Counted from the first letter of the stretch, positions 1 through 8,845 are shown. The stretch is DNA of 64,000 nucleotides from Pseudooceanicola nanhaiensis DSM 18065 (GCF_000688295.1 NZ_JHZF01000011.1:1458288-1522287), one strand, 5' to 3'. Notes: a model not told the origin generated them from the letters alone. Made by a program: numbers and translations.

Positions 1-410
1 GCCGCCCCGGCGGCGGCCTGCGCGGCGCGGATCGTCTGCGGGCCGATGGCGCCGTCGACGCCGACCGGAAACCCCATCCGGCCGAGCAGCCGCTGGAGGA
101 TCTTCACCGCATTGCCGCCGGCGTTGACGTACATGTCGAAGACCGAGGCCTGCAGCGCGTCGGGCAGCTCCGCGACCCTCGGGCGGTGGTAGTAATGCTC
201 GAGGAAGATCGACAGCGCCTGTTCCCGCGTCAGGCGCCGCACGTCGGCCGCATCCACGTCACCGTCGCCGTCGAGGTCGAGCCCCAGCCGCCGCATCGTG
301 TGCACCGTGACGCCGAAATTCGTGGCGCCGCCCGGATCGCCCGGGTCGTTCACGTATCCGCCTTCCCGGCGCAGGATGTCTTCGGCAATCTGCCTGACGT
401 TCTGGGACAT
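1..410 (-). CDS. GH108 N-acetylmuramidase, C-terminus cut by window edge
   Basis: Peptidoglycan-cleaving enzyme of the glycosyl hydrolase 108 type, the family often annotated as holin-associated N-acetylmuramidase. Read from the ATG at 410, the N-terminus carries the family signature REGGYVNDPGDPGG followed by TNFGVT; the Glu of REGG is the expected catalytic acid. Around residues 42-55 there is an acidic loop, DLDGDGDVDAAD, matching the calcium-loop pattern DxDxDGxVDxxD. The visible C-terminal part (NAGGNAVKILQRLL, then VDGAIGPQT) matches the PG_binding_3 domain that follows the lysozyme domain in this family. No other phage gene is visible, so it could be a prophage remnant or a domesticated cell-wall enzyme. 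The 3' end lies outside the window. Confidence 0.85.
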   Translation of the reverse strand, partial: MSQNVRQIAEDILRREGGYVNDPGDPGGATNFGVTVHTMRRLGLDLDGDGDVDAADVRRLTREQALSIFLEHYYHRPRVAELPDALQASVFDMYVNAGGNAVKILQRLLGRMGFPVGVDGAIGPQTIRAAQAAAGA

Positions 411-460
411 GGCCCGGCCCTCCTGTTCGATGGGCCAAGCGTCCTCTCCCAGGGTTAACG

Positions 461-913
461 TCAGCTGTCCTCGCCGTCCGGTGCCTGGTAGACGCCCTGT
501 TCCTTCAGCGCGTCGACCACCTCTTTCGGCATGTAGGTCTCGTCGTGCTTGGCAAGGATTTCAGAGGCTTCGAAGGTGCCGTTCACGTAGCGGCCGGTGC
601 CCACCATGCCCTGGTTCTCCTCGAAGAGATCGGGCAGGACGCCGCGATAGCTCACCGGCACGACCGCGCCGCCATCGGTCACGTTGAAGCGCACCGTCTC
701 GCCCTGTCCCCGCACGAGGGAGCCCTCCTCGACCAGCCCGCCGATGCGGAAGACCTCGGCCTCGGACGGCGGTGCGGCCAGCACCTGGGTGGGCGAGCGG
801 AAGAAGTTGATCCCGTCGCGCATCGCGTAGCCCACGAGCGCCGTCGACACGACCAGCGCCACCGCGGCGATCGCGATGATCTGGATGCGGCGCTTCTTCT
901 TCAGTCCCTTCAT
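461..913 (-). CDS. ccmE: Cytochrome c maturation heme chaperone CcmE
   Basis: Periplasmic, membrane-anchored chaperone that carries heme covalently and passes it to apocytochrome c (system I maturation). The product has a basic N-terminus (MKGLKKKRR), one membrane anchor at about residues 10-30, then the OB-fold domain. The heme-binding His lies in LAKHDETYMP, the conserved CcmE motif. Length (150 aa) fits the family. The ATG at 913 matches the usual MK-x-LKKKRR start, but its spacing to the AGGGAGA box is long (about 16 nt); a TTG at 922 is better spaced, giving three more residues. No other ccm gene is adjacent. Confidence 0.93.
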   Translation of the reverse strand: MKGLKKKRRIQIIAIAAVALVVSTALVGYAMRDGINFFRSPTQVLAAPPSEAEVFRIGGLVEEGSLVRGQGETVRFNVTDGGAVVPVSYRGVLPDLFEENQGMVGTGRYVNGTFEASEILAKHDETYMPKEVVDALKEQGVYQAPDGEDS

Positions 914-985
914 GCCGGCCAAGTCGATTCTCCCTTCGGGCGCAGATTAGCACCCTAGATAGGCAACGCCTTGATCCAGATCCAT

Positions 986-1798
986 TCAGGCTGGCGCGAA
1001 GGTGATCTTTCGCCGCAGGAACTGGGTCGCCCTCTGCGAGACGCGGGCCGGATCGCCGGTGGTCAGGAACATCGACCCGGTCTCGGCCCCCAACATCGCG
1101 GGGTGACGCTTGAGGTAATCGTCGAGCGAGGCGGCGACGAGGTTCGCCTGCGAATAGACGGTGACGTCCGGACCGAGCGCATCCTGGAAGATGTCCTGCA
1201 ACAGCGGATAATGGGTGCAGCCCAGCACCGCCGCCTGGGGCTTGGGCATCTTGCGCTTCAGCGCGTCGACATGGGAGCGGACGAGTGCCTCGGCGAGGAT
1301 CATGTCCCCCTCCTCGATCGCGTCGACCACGCCGCCGCAGGCCTGCGCCTCCACGTCCACGCCGATGGCGCGGAACGCCAGTTCGCGCTGGAAGGCGCGG
1401 GAGGCGACGGTGGCCGGAGTGGCGAAGAGCGCGACATGTTCGACGGCCACCTCGCGCGGCGGGGAATTGTCGCCCCACTGGCGTTCGGTCATCGCCTCGA
1501 TCAGCGGGACGAAGACGCCGAGCACGCGCTTGCCCTGCGGCACCCAGCCCTCCTGCATCCGGCGGAGCGCGGCGGCCGAGGCGGTGTTGCAGGCGATGAT
1601 GACCAGGTCGCAGCCGTGGTCGAACATCTTCGCGACGGCGGCCGTGGTCAGCTCGTAGATGTCGTCGGCATCGCGCACGCCGTAGGGCGCATGCGCGTTG
1701 TCGCCGAAATAGACCAGCGGCAGGTCGGGCATCCGTTTTGCCACCGCGTCCAGAACGGTCAGCCCGCCGATGCCGCTGTCGAAGATACCAACTGCCAT
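986..1798 (-). CDS. murI: Glutamate racemase MurI
   Basis: Cytosolic enzyme converting L-glutamate to D-glutamate for peptidoglycan. The N-terminus [14 protein letters not shown] is the family signature. The two catalytic cysteines are visible in IIACNTASA and LGCTHYPLL. Length (270 aa) is typical. The ATG at 1798 is preceded by GGAGG at good spacing; a GTG one codon upstream would be too close to it. It lies 21 nt downstream of the acyltransferase gene on the same strand, so the two are probably cotranscribed. Confidence 0.96.
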   Translation of the reverse strand: MAVGIFDSGIGGLTVLDAVAKRMPDLPLVYFGDNAHAPYGVRDADDIYELTTAAVAKMFDHGCDLVIIACNTASAAALRRMQEGWVPQGKRVLGVFVPLIEAMTERQWGDNSPPREVAVEHVALFATPATVASRAFQRELAFRAIGVDVEAQACGGVVDAIEEGDMILAEALVRSHVDALKRKMPKPQAAVLGCTHYPLLQDIFQDALGPDVTVYSQANLVAASLDDYLKRHPAMLGAETGSMFLTTGDPARVSQRATQFLRRKITFAPA

Positions 1799-1819
1799 CA
1801 CTGCCTCCGGCTCTCCCGC

Positions 1820-2719
1820 TCAGGTGCGGGTTATCCGGTGCTTTTCCTCGAATTCGAAGCCGTGATCCAGCGATTTCAGCGGTTCCGGCGACAGCGCGTA
1901 GGTGGAGCGGCGGAGAAACTCCATCAATGCCCGCGGGTCGCGCTGCCGCGCCTCGATCTCCGCCCGCGGGACGGGATCGCCGATCACGACCCCGACGGGG
2001 GAGCCGATGCGGGCGCGGAACTCCTTCAGGAGGAGCCCGAGGCGGAGCGTGTAATGGGCGTGGGAGGCGAGCTGGAAGAGCCGCGAATTGGTGCCCTCGA
2101 AGAAGACAGGCACGACGGTCGCCCCGCTTTTGGCGATCATCCTGGCAGTGAAGCCGCGCCAGCCCGGGTCCATGGGCTGGCCGAAGGGGCGGATCGCGGT
2201 CGAGACGGTGCCGCCCGGGAAGACGCCGATGGCGCCACCTTTCGAGAGGTAGTCGAGCGCGGTGCGGCGGGTGGCGATATTCTCGGCCTGCGCCGCCTTC
2301 GTCCCGGAAAAATCGATCGGCAGGATGATCCGGTTCAGGTCCTCGGACCTGCGGAAGACGTGGTTGGCGAGGATGCGGAAATCGCCCCGGGTCTCCTGCA
2401 GGATGTGACCCATCATCAGCCCGTCGAGGATGCCGTAGGGGTGGTTCGCGATCATCACCAGCGGGCCCTCGTGCGGGATGTTGGCAAGCGCACCGCCCCG
2501 GATGTCGAGGCTGAGGCCGTAGCGATCCGTCATCACCGACCAGAAGTCGCGGCCCGAGGCCACCTCGGCCTCGTAGCCCGCGGCGCGCCGGATCAGGCCG
2601 GGGCGGCCGGTGACGTTCTCGAGAACGCGGATAACGCCGCGCGCGAGACGCGTGGCGCCGGAGTGGGAATAGGAGATGTCCCGGGCGATATGCCGGGGCG
2701 TGAGGGTGGGTGCTGTCAT
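1820..2719 (-). CDS. Lysophospholipid acyltransferase family protein (PlsC-like)
   Basis: Probable glycerophospholipid or lyso-ornithine-lipid acyltransferase of the PlsC/hemolysin-like group. The acyltransferase signature is read as ANHPYGILDG at about residues 80-90 (the HPxGxxDG form seen in putative-hemolysin acyltransferases), followed by the glycine-rich VFPGGTVS block and PVFFEGTNSRLFQ. Length is 299 aa from the ATG at 2719; a longer start upstream lacks support. The substrate cannot be read from the sequence; OlsA-type function is possible but unproven. Followed closely by murI on the same strand. Confidence 0.82.
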   Translation of the reverse strand: MTAPTLTPRHIARDISYSHSGATRLARGVIRVLENVTGRPGLIRRAAGYEAEVASGRDFWSVMTDRYGLSLDIRGGALANIPHEGPLVMIANHPYGILDGLMMGHILQETRGDFRILANHVFRRSEDLNRIILPIDFSGTKAAQAENIATRRTALDYLSKGGAIGVFPGGTVSTAIRPFGQPMDPGWRGFTARMIAKSGATVVPVFFEGTNSRLFQLASHAHYTLRLGLLLKEFRARIGSPVGVVIGDPVPRAEIEARQRDPRALMEFLRRSTYALSPEPLKSLDHGFEFEEKHRITRT

Positions 2720-2811
2720 GTCCGTGAGCGCGGCGACCCGGGGAGACCCCCGAGCCGCCATTCAAGCCTGCAAGGGCTTGCTAGACCGTGACCGTGACAG
2801 GGGCGTGACGC

Positions 2812-5800
2812 CTATTCCGCCGCCTGCTGCACCCCGGGCCCGCCGGCGCGGTAGGTGGCCAGCAGCGCCTCGCGGGACTTTTCGGCCCGTTCCGCGTTCT
2901 TCATCTTCACCGGGCCGAAGCCGCGGATCGTGAGCGGCAGTTCGGCCAGCGAGACGGCGGTCTCCAGCGTCTCGTCGGTGACATGCGGCAGCACCTCGGC
3001 CATGTCCCTCTCGTATTGGGCGATCAGCGCGCGCTCCATCTTCCGCTCCTCGGTCCGGCCGAAGGGGTCGAACGCGGTGCCGCGCAGGCCCTTGAAGTTG
3101 GCTAGGATGTTCAGCGCCGTCCCCATCCAGGGCCCGAACTCGCGCTTGGCGGGGCGCCCGTCGGGGCCGGGTTTCTCGAAGACCGGGGGCGCCATGTGGT
3201 ACTTCATGGTGAAATCGCCGCCGAACTGCTCCTCGGCCTTCGCGCGTGTCTCGCGGTGGAGCCGCGCGACCTCGTATTCGTCCTTGTAGCTCAGCAGCTT
3301 GTGATAGCCCTTGGCCACCGCCTCCTTCAGGCGCGGGTCCTGCACGCTGTCCACCAGTCTGCGGTAGCGCGTGGAGAGCGCCTTGTTCTGGTAGTCGACC
3401 AGATGCGCCTCGCGGAAGGCGATCTTCTCGTCGAGGCTCTTCGGCTTCGCGACCACCACCTTCGGGGCGAGCAGCGCGCGCGCCTCCTCGGGGTGGACCA
3501 TGGCCCAGCGACCCAGTTCGAAGGCGCGCTGGTTCTTCTCGACCGCCGCGCCGTTCAGGCGGATGGCCTCGAAGATCGCCTCCTTCGTGAGCGGCAGGAA
3601 GCCCATCTGCCAGGCAGCGCCGAAGATCATCATGTTGGAGAAGATCGAGTCGCCCATCGTCACCCGCGCCAGATCGCTCGCATCGAGCAGGGCGAGCCGG
3701 TCCTGGAGCCGCGCGCGAAGCTGCATCTCCAGCCGGTCGGCGGGCAGCGCGAATTCGGTGTTGCGGGTGAAATCGCCGGTGATGATCTCGTGGCTGTTCA
3801 CCACGGCCCCGGTCCGCCCGGTCTTCGTCAGGCCCAGCGTCTTGGCCCCGGCGCTCACCACCAGGTCGCCGCCGATCAGCGTATCGGCCTCGCCGGTGGC
3901 GACGCGGATCGCGTTGATGTCCTCGGGCCGCTCGGCAAGGCGGACGTGGATATGCACCGCGCCGCCCTTCTGGGCGAGGCCCGCCATCTCCATCATGCCC
4001 GCGCCCTTGCCGTCGCATTGCGCGGCCTGCGCCAGCACCGCGCCGATGGTCACGACGCCCGTGCCGCCGACGCCGGTGATGACCACGTTGAAGGTGCCGT
4101 CGATCACGGGCAGCTCGGGCTCCGGCAGGTCGGGCAGGTCGATCTTCGCGGCTTCCTCGGTGTCCTTCTTCACCTCGGCGCCCTCGATGGTCACGAAGGA
4201 GGGGCAGAAGCCCTTGAGGCAGGAATAATCCTTGTTGCACGAGCTCTGGTCGATCGCCCGCTTGCGCCCCAGCTCGGTTTCCACGGGCACGATGGAGACG
4301 CAGTTCGACTGCACCCCGCAATCGCCGCAGCCCTCGCAGACGTCGGTGTTGATGAAGACGCGGCGGTCCGGATCGGGGAACTTGCCGCGCTTGCGGCGGC
4401 GGCGCTTCTCGGCCGCGCAGGTCTGGACGTAGAGGATGACCGAGACGCCTTCGACCTCGCGCATCTCCTTCTGCACCTCCGGCATCTCGGCGCGCGGGCG
4501 CCAGCCGACGGAGCCGGGGAAATCCTCGCGCCGCGGCTCCTCCTTCTCGTCGTAGACGACGGAGATCGTCTTCACCCCCATGGCGTCGAGCTCGCGCGCG
4601 ATGCGGTCGGGGGTCAGGCCCCCCTCGTTCTTCTGCCCGCCGGTCATGGCGACGGCGTCGTTGAACAGGATCTTGTAGGTGATGTTCACGTCGCTCGCGA
4701 GCGCGGCGCGGATCGCCTGCACGCCCGAATGGTTGTAGGTCCCGTCGCCGAGGTTCTGGAACACGTGGCCGGTCCTGGAGAACGGCGCCTCGCCGATCCA
4801 GTTCGCGCCCTCGGCGCCCATGTGGGTGAAGCCCTCGGTGTTCCGGTCCATCCACTGGACCATGTAGTGGCAGCCGATCCCCGCGTAGGCGCGCGATCCC
4901 TCGGGCACCTTGGTCGAGGTGTTGTGCGGGCAGCCCGAGCAGTAATAGGGCAGCCGGGCGGCGATCTCTTCGACATTGTCGTTGCGCCGGGCCTCGGCCA
5001 GCGCCGTGAGCCCCGCCTTGATCCGGTCGGTGTCGCGCCCCTCCTCGATCAGGATGCCGCCGAGCTTCTCGGCGATCCAGACCGGGTCGAGCGCGCCGCG
5101 GGTCGGGAACAGCTCGTCGCGGTGCATCCCGCCTGCCCCGCCCTTGTACCAGCCATAGACGCGGCGGCCCTGGCGGTCGTCGAAGATCGATTCCTTGATC
5201 TGGATCTCGATCAGCTTGCGCTTCTCCTCGACCACGACGATCAGGTCGAGCCCCTCGGCCCAGTCGTGGAAGCCCTGCATGTCGAGCGGGAAGACCTGCC
5301 CGACCTTGTAGGTGGTGATCCCCAGCCGTTCCGCCTCGGCCTCGTCGATGCCGAGCAGCGACAGCGCATGCATCAGGTCGAGCCAGTTCTTGCCCGCCGA
5401 GACGAAGCCGATCCGTGCGCCCGGCTTGCCCCAGACCCGCTTGTCGATGCCGTTCGCGCGGCTGAACGCCTCGGCCGCGAAGCGCTTGTAGTCGATCATC
5501 CGCGCTTCCTGCGCATGCGGCGTGTCGCCGAGCCGGATGTTCAGCCCGCCCTCGGGCATCGGGAAGTCGGGGGTGACGAATTGCATCCGATGCGGATCAC
5601 CATCGACGACCGATGTCGCCTCGACCGTGTCCTTCATCGTCTTGAGCCCCACCCACAGGCCCGAGAACCGCGACAGCGCGTAGCCGTAGACGCCGTAGTC
5701 GAGGATCTCCTGCACGCCGGCAGGCGAGACGACGGGCATGTAGGCATCAACCAGCGCCCATTCCGACTGGTGCAGCACCGTGGAGCTTTCGCCGGTGTGA

Positions 5801-6240
5801 TCGTCCCCCATGGCCATCAGCACGCCGCCGTGCTTCGAGGTGCCCGCCATGTTCGCATGCCGCATCACGTCGCCCGAGCGGTCCACGCCGGGGCCCTTGC
5901 CGTACCAGAGGCCGAAGACGCCGTCGAACTTGCCCTCCCCGCGCAATTCCGCCTGCTGCGAGCCCCAGAGTGCGGTCGCGGCGAGATCCTCGTTCAGCCC
6001 TTCGTGGAATTTCACGTCCGCCGCAGCGAGCCATTTCGCCGCGCGGTTCATCTGCATGTCCACCGCGCCGAGGGGCGAGCCGCGATAGCCCGTGACGTAG
6101 CCGGCGGTGTTCAGCCCGGCCTGCCGGTCCCTCTCCTTCTGGGTGAGCATGAGCCTGACCAGCGCCTGGGTGCCGTTCAGAAGGACCGGCGACCTGGTAA
6201 GGTCGAAGCGGTCGTCCAGCGAGATCCGGGGGGCAGTCAT
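2812..6240 (-). CDS. Fused indolepyruvate ferredoxin oxidoreductase family protein
   Basis: Large single-chain 2-oxoacid (indolepyruvate-type) ferredoxin oxidoreductase, expected to oxidatively decarboxylate aryl- or branched-chain 2-oxoacids to acyl-CoA in the cytosol using thiamine diphosphate and iron-sulfur clusters. The 1142-residue product starts MTAPRISLDDRFDL at 6240, with AGGAGG a few bases upstream. Order of parts: N-terminal pyrimidine-binding half, a diphosphate-binding half with YCSGCPHNTST and LGDGTYNHSG, a cysteine-rich stretch (CEGCGDCGVQSNC, then SCLKGFCPSF), a gamma-type domain beginning VVITGVGGTGVVTIGAVLAQ, and an alphaproteobacterial C-terminal extension. It faces away from a LysR gene; the shared region holds a perfect palindrome over the expected -35 site. 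The exact 2-oxoacid is not readable. Confidence 0.93.
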   Translation of the reverse strand: MTAPRISLDDRFDLTRSPVLLNGTQALVRLMLTQKERDRQAGLNTAGYVTGYRGSPLGAVDMQMNRAAKWLAAADVKFHEGLNEDLAATALWGSQQAELRGEGKFDGVFGLWYGKGPGVDRSGDVMRHANMAGTSKHGGVLMAMGDDHTGESSTVLHQSEWALVDAYMPVVSPAGVQEILDYGVYGYALSRFSGLWVGLKTMKDTVEATSVVDGDPHRMQFVTPDFPMPEGGLNIRLGDTPHAQEARMIDYKRFAAEAFSRANGIDKRVWGKPGARIGFVSAGKNWLDLMHALSLLGIDEAEAERLGITTYKVGQVFPLDMQGFHDWAEGLDLIVVVEEKRKLIEIQIKESIFDDRQGRRVYGWYKGGAGGMHRDELFPTRGALDPVWIAEKLGGILIEEGRDTDRIKAGLTALAEARRNDNVEEIAARLPYYCSGCPHNTSTKVPEGSRAYAGIGCHYMVQWMDRNTEGFTHMGAEGANWIGEAPFSRTGHVFQNLGDGTYNHSGVQAIRAALASDVNITYKILFNDAVAMTGGQKNEGGLTPDRIARELDAMGVKTISVVYDEKEEPRREDFPGSVGWRPRAEMPEVQKEMREVEGVSVILYVQTCAAEKRRRRKRGKFPDPDRRVFINTDVCEGCGDCGVQSNCVSIVPVETELGRKRAIDQSSCNKDYSCLKGFCPSFVTIEGAEVKKDTEEAAKIDLPDLPEPELPVIDGTFNVVITGVGGTGVVTIGAVLAQAAQCDGKGAGMMEMAGLAQKGGAVHIHVRLAERPEDINAIRVATGEADTLIGGDLVVSAGAKTLGLTKTGRTGAVVNSHEIITGDFTRNTEFALPADRLEMQLRARLQDRLALLDASDLARVTMGDSIFSNMMIFGAAWQMGFLPLTKEAIFEAIRLNGAAVEKNQRAFELGRWAMVHPEEARALLAPKVVVAKPKSLDEKIAFREAHLVDYQNKALSTRYRRLVDSVQDPRLKEAVAKGYHKLLSYKDEYEVARLHRETRAKAEEQFGGDFTMKYHMAPPVFEKPGPDGRPAKREFGPWMGTALNILANFKGLRGTAFDPFGRTEERKMERALIAQYERDMAEVLPHVTDETLETAVSLAELPLTIRGFGPVKMKNAERAEKSREALLATYRAGGPGVQQAAE

Positions 6241-6271
6241 ACGTTCCTCCTCCTGGGTAGTACCTTGCCTT

Positions 6272-6307
6272 AATATAACGCAACAATAGGTCACAAACTG
6301 TGACCTA
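6272..6307. promoter_or_regulatory. LysR-type operator and promoter between the oxidoreductase and LysR genes
   Basis: A perfect 9-bp inverted repeat, TAGGTCACA and TGTGACCTA separated by AAC, spans 6287-6307. Its core TCACAAACTGTGA fits the T-N11-A pattern of LysR-type sites. On the minus strand a TATATT -10 element sits at 6277-6272 with no good -35 hexamer; the palindrome occupies the -35 position. This is the arrangement expected for a gene needing activation by the adjacent LysR protein. Weaker GGGTAG (6255) and CTACCC (6330) half-elements flank it. Confidence 0.65.
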
Positions 6308-6407
6308 CCAACCGAAATCTCAGAAATACCTACCCGTGTCGCAATGAATTGGTTACACGGCGCATCACTAAACTTCAGAGGGCATCAAGAGCCGGAAAGT
6401 TACGCGG

Positions 6408-7331
6408 ATGGATTGGGACAAGCTCAGAATCTTTCACGCCGTCGCGGATGCGGGCAGCCTCACCCATGCCGGTGACACGCTGCACCTGTCGCAATCGGCG
6501 GTGTCGCGCCAGATCCGGGCGCTGGAGGAATCGCTGAACGCGACCCTGTTCCACCGGCACGCGCGCGGGCTGATTCTCACCGAACAGGGCGAGCTTCTCT
6601 TCGACGCGACCCGGGCCATGGCCAAGCGTCTCGACACCGCGACGGCGCGGATCAAGGACAGCGAGGAAGAGGTCTTCGGCGAGCTGCGCGTGACGACCAC
6701 GACCGGCTTCGGCTCGCTCTGGCTCGCCCCGCGCCTGTCCAAGCTCTACGAGCGCTATCCCGACCTGAAGATCGACCTGATGCTGGAAGAGCGCGTGCTC
6801 GACCTGCCGATGCGCGAGGCCGACGTGGCGATCCGGATGAAGGAGCCCAGCCAGGCCGACCTGATCCGCAAGCGGCTGATGTCCGTGCGCATGCGCTGCT
6901 ATGCAAGCCCGGAGTACCTGCGCGAGCACGGCACGCCCGAGAGGATCGAGGACATCTCGAGCCACCGGCTGATCTGCCAGAATCCGAACGCGCCGCAGGT
7001 GGCGGCGGGGGCCGGTCTGGTGGCGCGCCTCCTGGGCAACGACGTGCGCTCGCTCCTGACGGTGAACAACTATTTCGGCGTGCTGCAGGGCGTGATCTCG
7101 AACCTCGGCATCGGCGTGCTGCCCGATTACCTGATCGAGGATTTCGCCCAGCTGGAACGCGTGCTGCCGGACGTGGAATCCGTCGAGGTGCCGGTCTTCC
7201 TCGCCTTCCCCGAAGAACTCCGCCATTCCAAGCGGATAACGGCGTTCCGGGATTTCGTGCAGGAAGAGGTGATCGCACACCGCCGCCGGATTCGCGAAAG
7301 AGGCGAGCAGGATCCGATGGGTGCAACCTGA
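6408..7331 (+). CDS. LysR-family transcriptional regulator
   Basis: DNA-binding regulator of 307 aa. The helix-turn-helix is at about residues 5-65 (LRIFHAVADAGSLTHAGDTL, then LSQSAVSRQIRALEESL), followed by an effector-binding domain with a typical late motif GIGVLPDYLIED. It is transcribed away from the fused ferredoxin oxidoreductase, with a perfect LysR-type palindrome in the 167-bp gap, so that gene is the likely target and the effector may be a 2-oxoacid or aromatic amino acid product. That last point is inference. Confidence 0.93.
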   Translation: MDWDKLRIFHAVADAGSLTHAGDTLHLSQSAVSRQIRALEESLNATLFHRHARGLILTEQGELLFDATRAMAKRLDTATARIKDSEEEVFGELRVTTTTGFGSLWLAPRLSKLYERYPDLKIDLMLEERVLDLPMREADVAIRMKEPSQADLIRKRLMSVRMRCYASPEYLREHGTPERIEDISSHRLICQNPNAPQVAAGAGLVARLLGNDVRSLLTVNNYFGVLQGVISNLGIGVLPDYLIEDFAQLERVLPDVESVEVPVFLAFPEELRHSKRITAFRDFVQEEVIAHRRRIRERGEQDPMGAT

Positions 7332-7415
7332 TGAGGCATGTCGGCAACGCATGGCCGCCATGATGCCCTCGCGGCGAGTTCTTTCTTGAACGATTCAATT
7401 CCGGCACTTAATTGA

Positions 7416-7501
7416 GCGCATGACGGTGATGACGCTTAACGGCTCATCATCTTCATACCTCCCTGTTGGACTTGGCCGGGCTAGCCCCGGCCATTTTTTT
7501 T
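7416..7501 (+). ncRNA. Candidate small RNA with exposed CCUCCC motif and intrinsic terminator
   Basis: In the 349-nt gap after the LysR gene. A promoter-like TTGAAC (7386-7391) and a weak TAATTG (7409-7414), 17 nt apart, precede a hairpin (GGTGATGA 7425-7432 with TCATCATC 7444-7451, one G-U pair). A single-stranded linker holding CCTCCC (7458-7463) follows, then a terminator stem (TGGCCGGG 7473-7480, CCCGGCCA 7486-7493) and eight T residues. The layout is hairpin, unpaired pyrimidine-rich loop, terminator, about 80-85 nt in all. CCTCCC is complementary to Shine-Dalgarno sequences, as in anti-SD small RNAs of alphaproteobacteria. It could instead be only the LysR terminator. A short ORF at 7420 reading into the next gene looks fortuitous. 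Confidence 0.4.
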
Positions 7502-7629
7502 GTGGCTTTGCCCGCCGGGCCGCGAATTCCGCGCCCTCTGCAGCCCGATCTCACCTTGGTGTCCAAGCGCAAGCTCCTCAGCCTCCGGACCCCGGTGTCG
7601 GGCCGTCGAAGCTGTTCAGGGCGCCAGCC

Positions 7630-7658
7630 TTGCCCTCGCCTCTTACCCTGTATACGAT
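7630..7658 (+). promoter_or_regulatory. Sigma-70-like promoter of the VOC gene
   Basis: TTGCCC at 7630-7635 and TACGAT at 7653-7658 are 17 nt apart. Transcription would start around 7665, giving a short leader that contains the AGGAGG ribosome-binding site just before the ATG at 7681. The rest of the gap between the small-RNA candidate and this promoter shows nothing recognisable. Confidence 0.45.
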
Positions 7659-7680
7659 GGCATGCAGACAGGAGGATCAG

Positions 7681-8040
7681 ATGATTGCGTCCATTCATCA
7701 CGTCCAACTCGCCATGCCCGAAGCCGGCGAAGAGAGGGCGCGTGCATTCTACGTCGGCACCCTCGGGTTGGAGGAGATCGCGAAGCCAGAAATCCTGAAT
7801 GGCCGGGGCGGCGCCTGGTTCGCGCGTGACGGGGTCGAGGTGCATCTCGGCGTGGAGACACCATTCGCTCCCGCCCGGAAGGCGCACCCGGCGTTCCGGG
7901 TGGTCTCGCTCAAGGACGCGATCGATCACCTCTCCAGCCGCGGCGTCGCCCATCGCAAGGACGTGGACCTGCCGGGGATCAGCCGGATCTACGTCGATGA
8001 CCCGTTCGGCAATCGCATCGAGCTGCTGGAGCTCTCTTAG
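7681..8040 (+). CDS. VOC-superfamily (glyoxalase/bleomycin-resistance fold) protein
   Basis: Small cytosolic metal-dependent protein of 119 aa. It begins MIASIHHVQLAMPEAGEE and ends DDPFGNRIELLEL, the paired beta-alpha-beta-beta-beta ends of the vicinal oxygen chelate fold. The His of IHHVQ, His in VEVHLGV and Glu in RIELLE are the expected metal ligands. AGGAGG lies 5 nt before the ATG. A much longer in-frame start at 7420 would pass through a terminator-like hairpin and is rejected. Substrate unknown. Confidence 0.85.
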   Translation: MIASIHHVQLAMPEAGEERARAFYVGTLGLEEIAKPEILNGRGGAWFARDGVEVHLGVETPFAPARKAHPAFRVVSLKDAIDHLSSRGVAHRKDVDLPGISRIYVDDPFGNRIELLELS

Positions 8041-8245
8041 CGCGCGGTATCCGGACAAGGACGTCCCGCCCACCCGCGTGAGGAACCACACGCACGAGAT
8101 CCTCTTCCGGATCACTTTTTCCCGCGATCAACCCTTAAGTCATTCCGCGCGCCTGCCGGGCAGATATCCGCGGAACCAAATCCCGCACTCTGCATTGTCC
8201 ATTCAATGTCGCTGACGCGACGCGATTGACGAAAGGACACCGAAA

Positions 8246-8821
8246 ATGACCCATAAGACAATTCTCGCATCCGTTTCCGCCCTTGCACTTCTCGCCTCGC
8301 CGCTGGCCGCCCAGGAAAGCGAAATCGACCGCTCCGGCACGCCTGCCGAAGAGGTTGTGCAGGGTGACGAAAGCACCTCGATCAACGCCGAGACCCAGAA
8401 AGTCGACGAAAGCGGCGCCGGCAACGTGCGCGCTGGCGCACCGGCCGAAGACACCGTGGCATCGGCAGCCGGGCCGGACAGCTTCGCCGTCGAAACCGTC
8501 GATTCCATCGCCATGACCCTCGACGACACCATGATGGACCCGTCGAGCCCCTGGGTCGGCAAGCCGGTCACGACCATCGACGGCACGCCGCTCGGCACCA
8601 TCGAAGGTGTCTACAACGACGGCAACGGCATGAGCTATGCCAACGTGATGCTGGACGAGAAGCTCGGCCTCGACACCGACTCCTTCCTCGTCGCCATGTC
8701 CTCGGACGTGGGCGAGATGGAAGGCATCCAGCTGCCCTACACCAAGGTCGAGTTCGAAACCGAGATGGCATCGAAGGTCGGCACCGAGCCGGGTTCGGAC
8801 GCAAGCGGTTCGGACGGCTGA
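8246..8821 (+). CDS. Secreted PRC-barrel domain protein
   Basis: Exported 191-aa protein of unknown role. The first 22 residues (MTHKTILASVSALALLASPL, then AAQ) form a signal peptide. An acidic, low-complexity linker rich in Glu, Ser and Thr follows to about residue 95. A PRC-barrel-like domain runs from SPWVGKPVTTIDGTPLGTI to about residue 175, and the tail is Gly/Ser/Asp-rich. The high acidity fits a periplasmic protein in a halotolerant organism. It appears monocistronic, with a strong terminator 24 nt after the stop. Confidence 0.8.
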   Translation: MTHKTILASVSALALLASPLAAQESEIDRSGTPAEEVVQGDESTSINAETQKVDESGAGNVRAGAPAEDTVASAAGPDSFAVETVDSIAMTLDDTMMDPSSPWVGKPVTTIDGTPLGTIEGVYNDGNGMSYANVMLDEKLGLDTDSFLVAMSSDVGEMEGIQLPYTKVEFETEMASKVGTEPGSDASGSDG

Positions 8822-8845
8822 ACCAGCCTGACATGACGCACAGAG

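Noticed and set aside
3196-6273. Long plus-strand open frames opposite the ferredoxin oxidoreductase (and similar ones opposite purL, uvrA, tkt and the AsmA-like gene)
   Set aside because: They are low-information, His/Arg/Asp-rich products typical of reverse frames of GC-rich genes; the minus-strand gene has clear family motifs.
7420-7680. N-terminal extension of the VOC protein
   Set aside because: The extension crosses a strong terminator and has no family similarity; AGGAGG marks the ATG at 7681.
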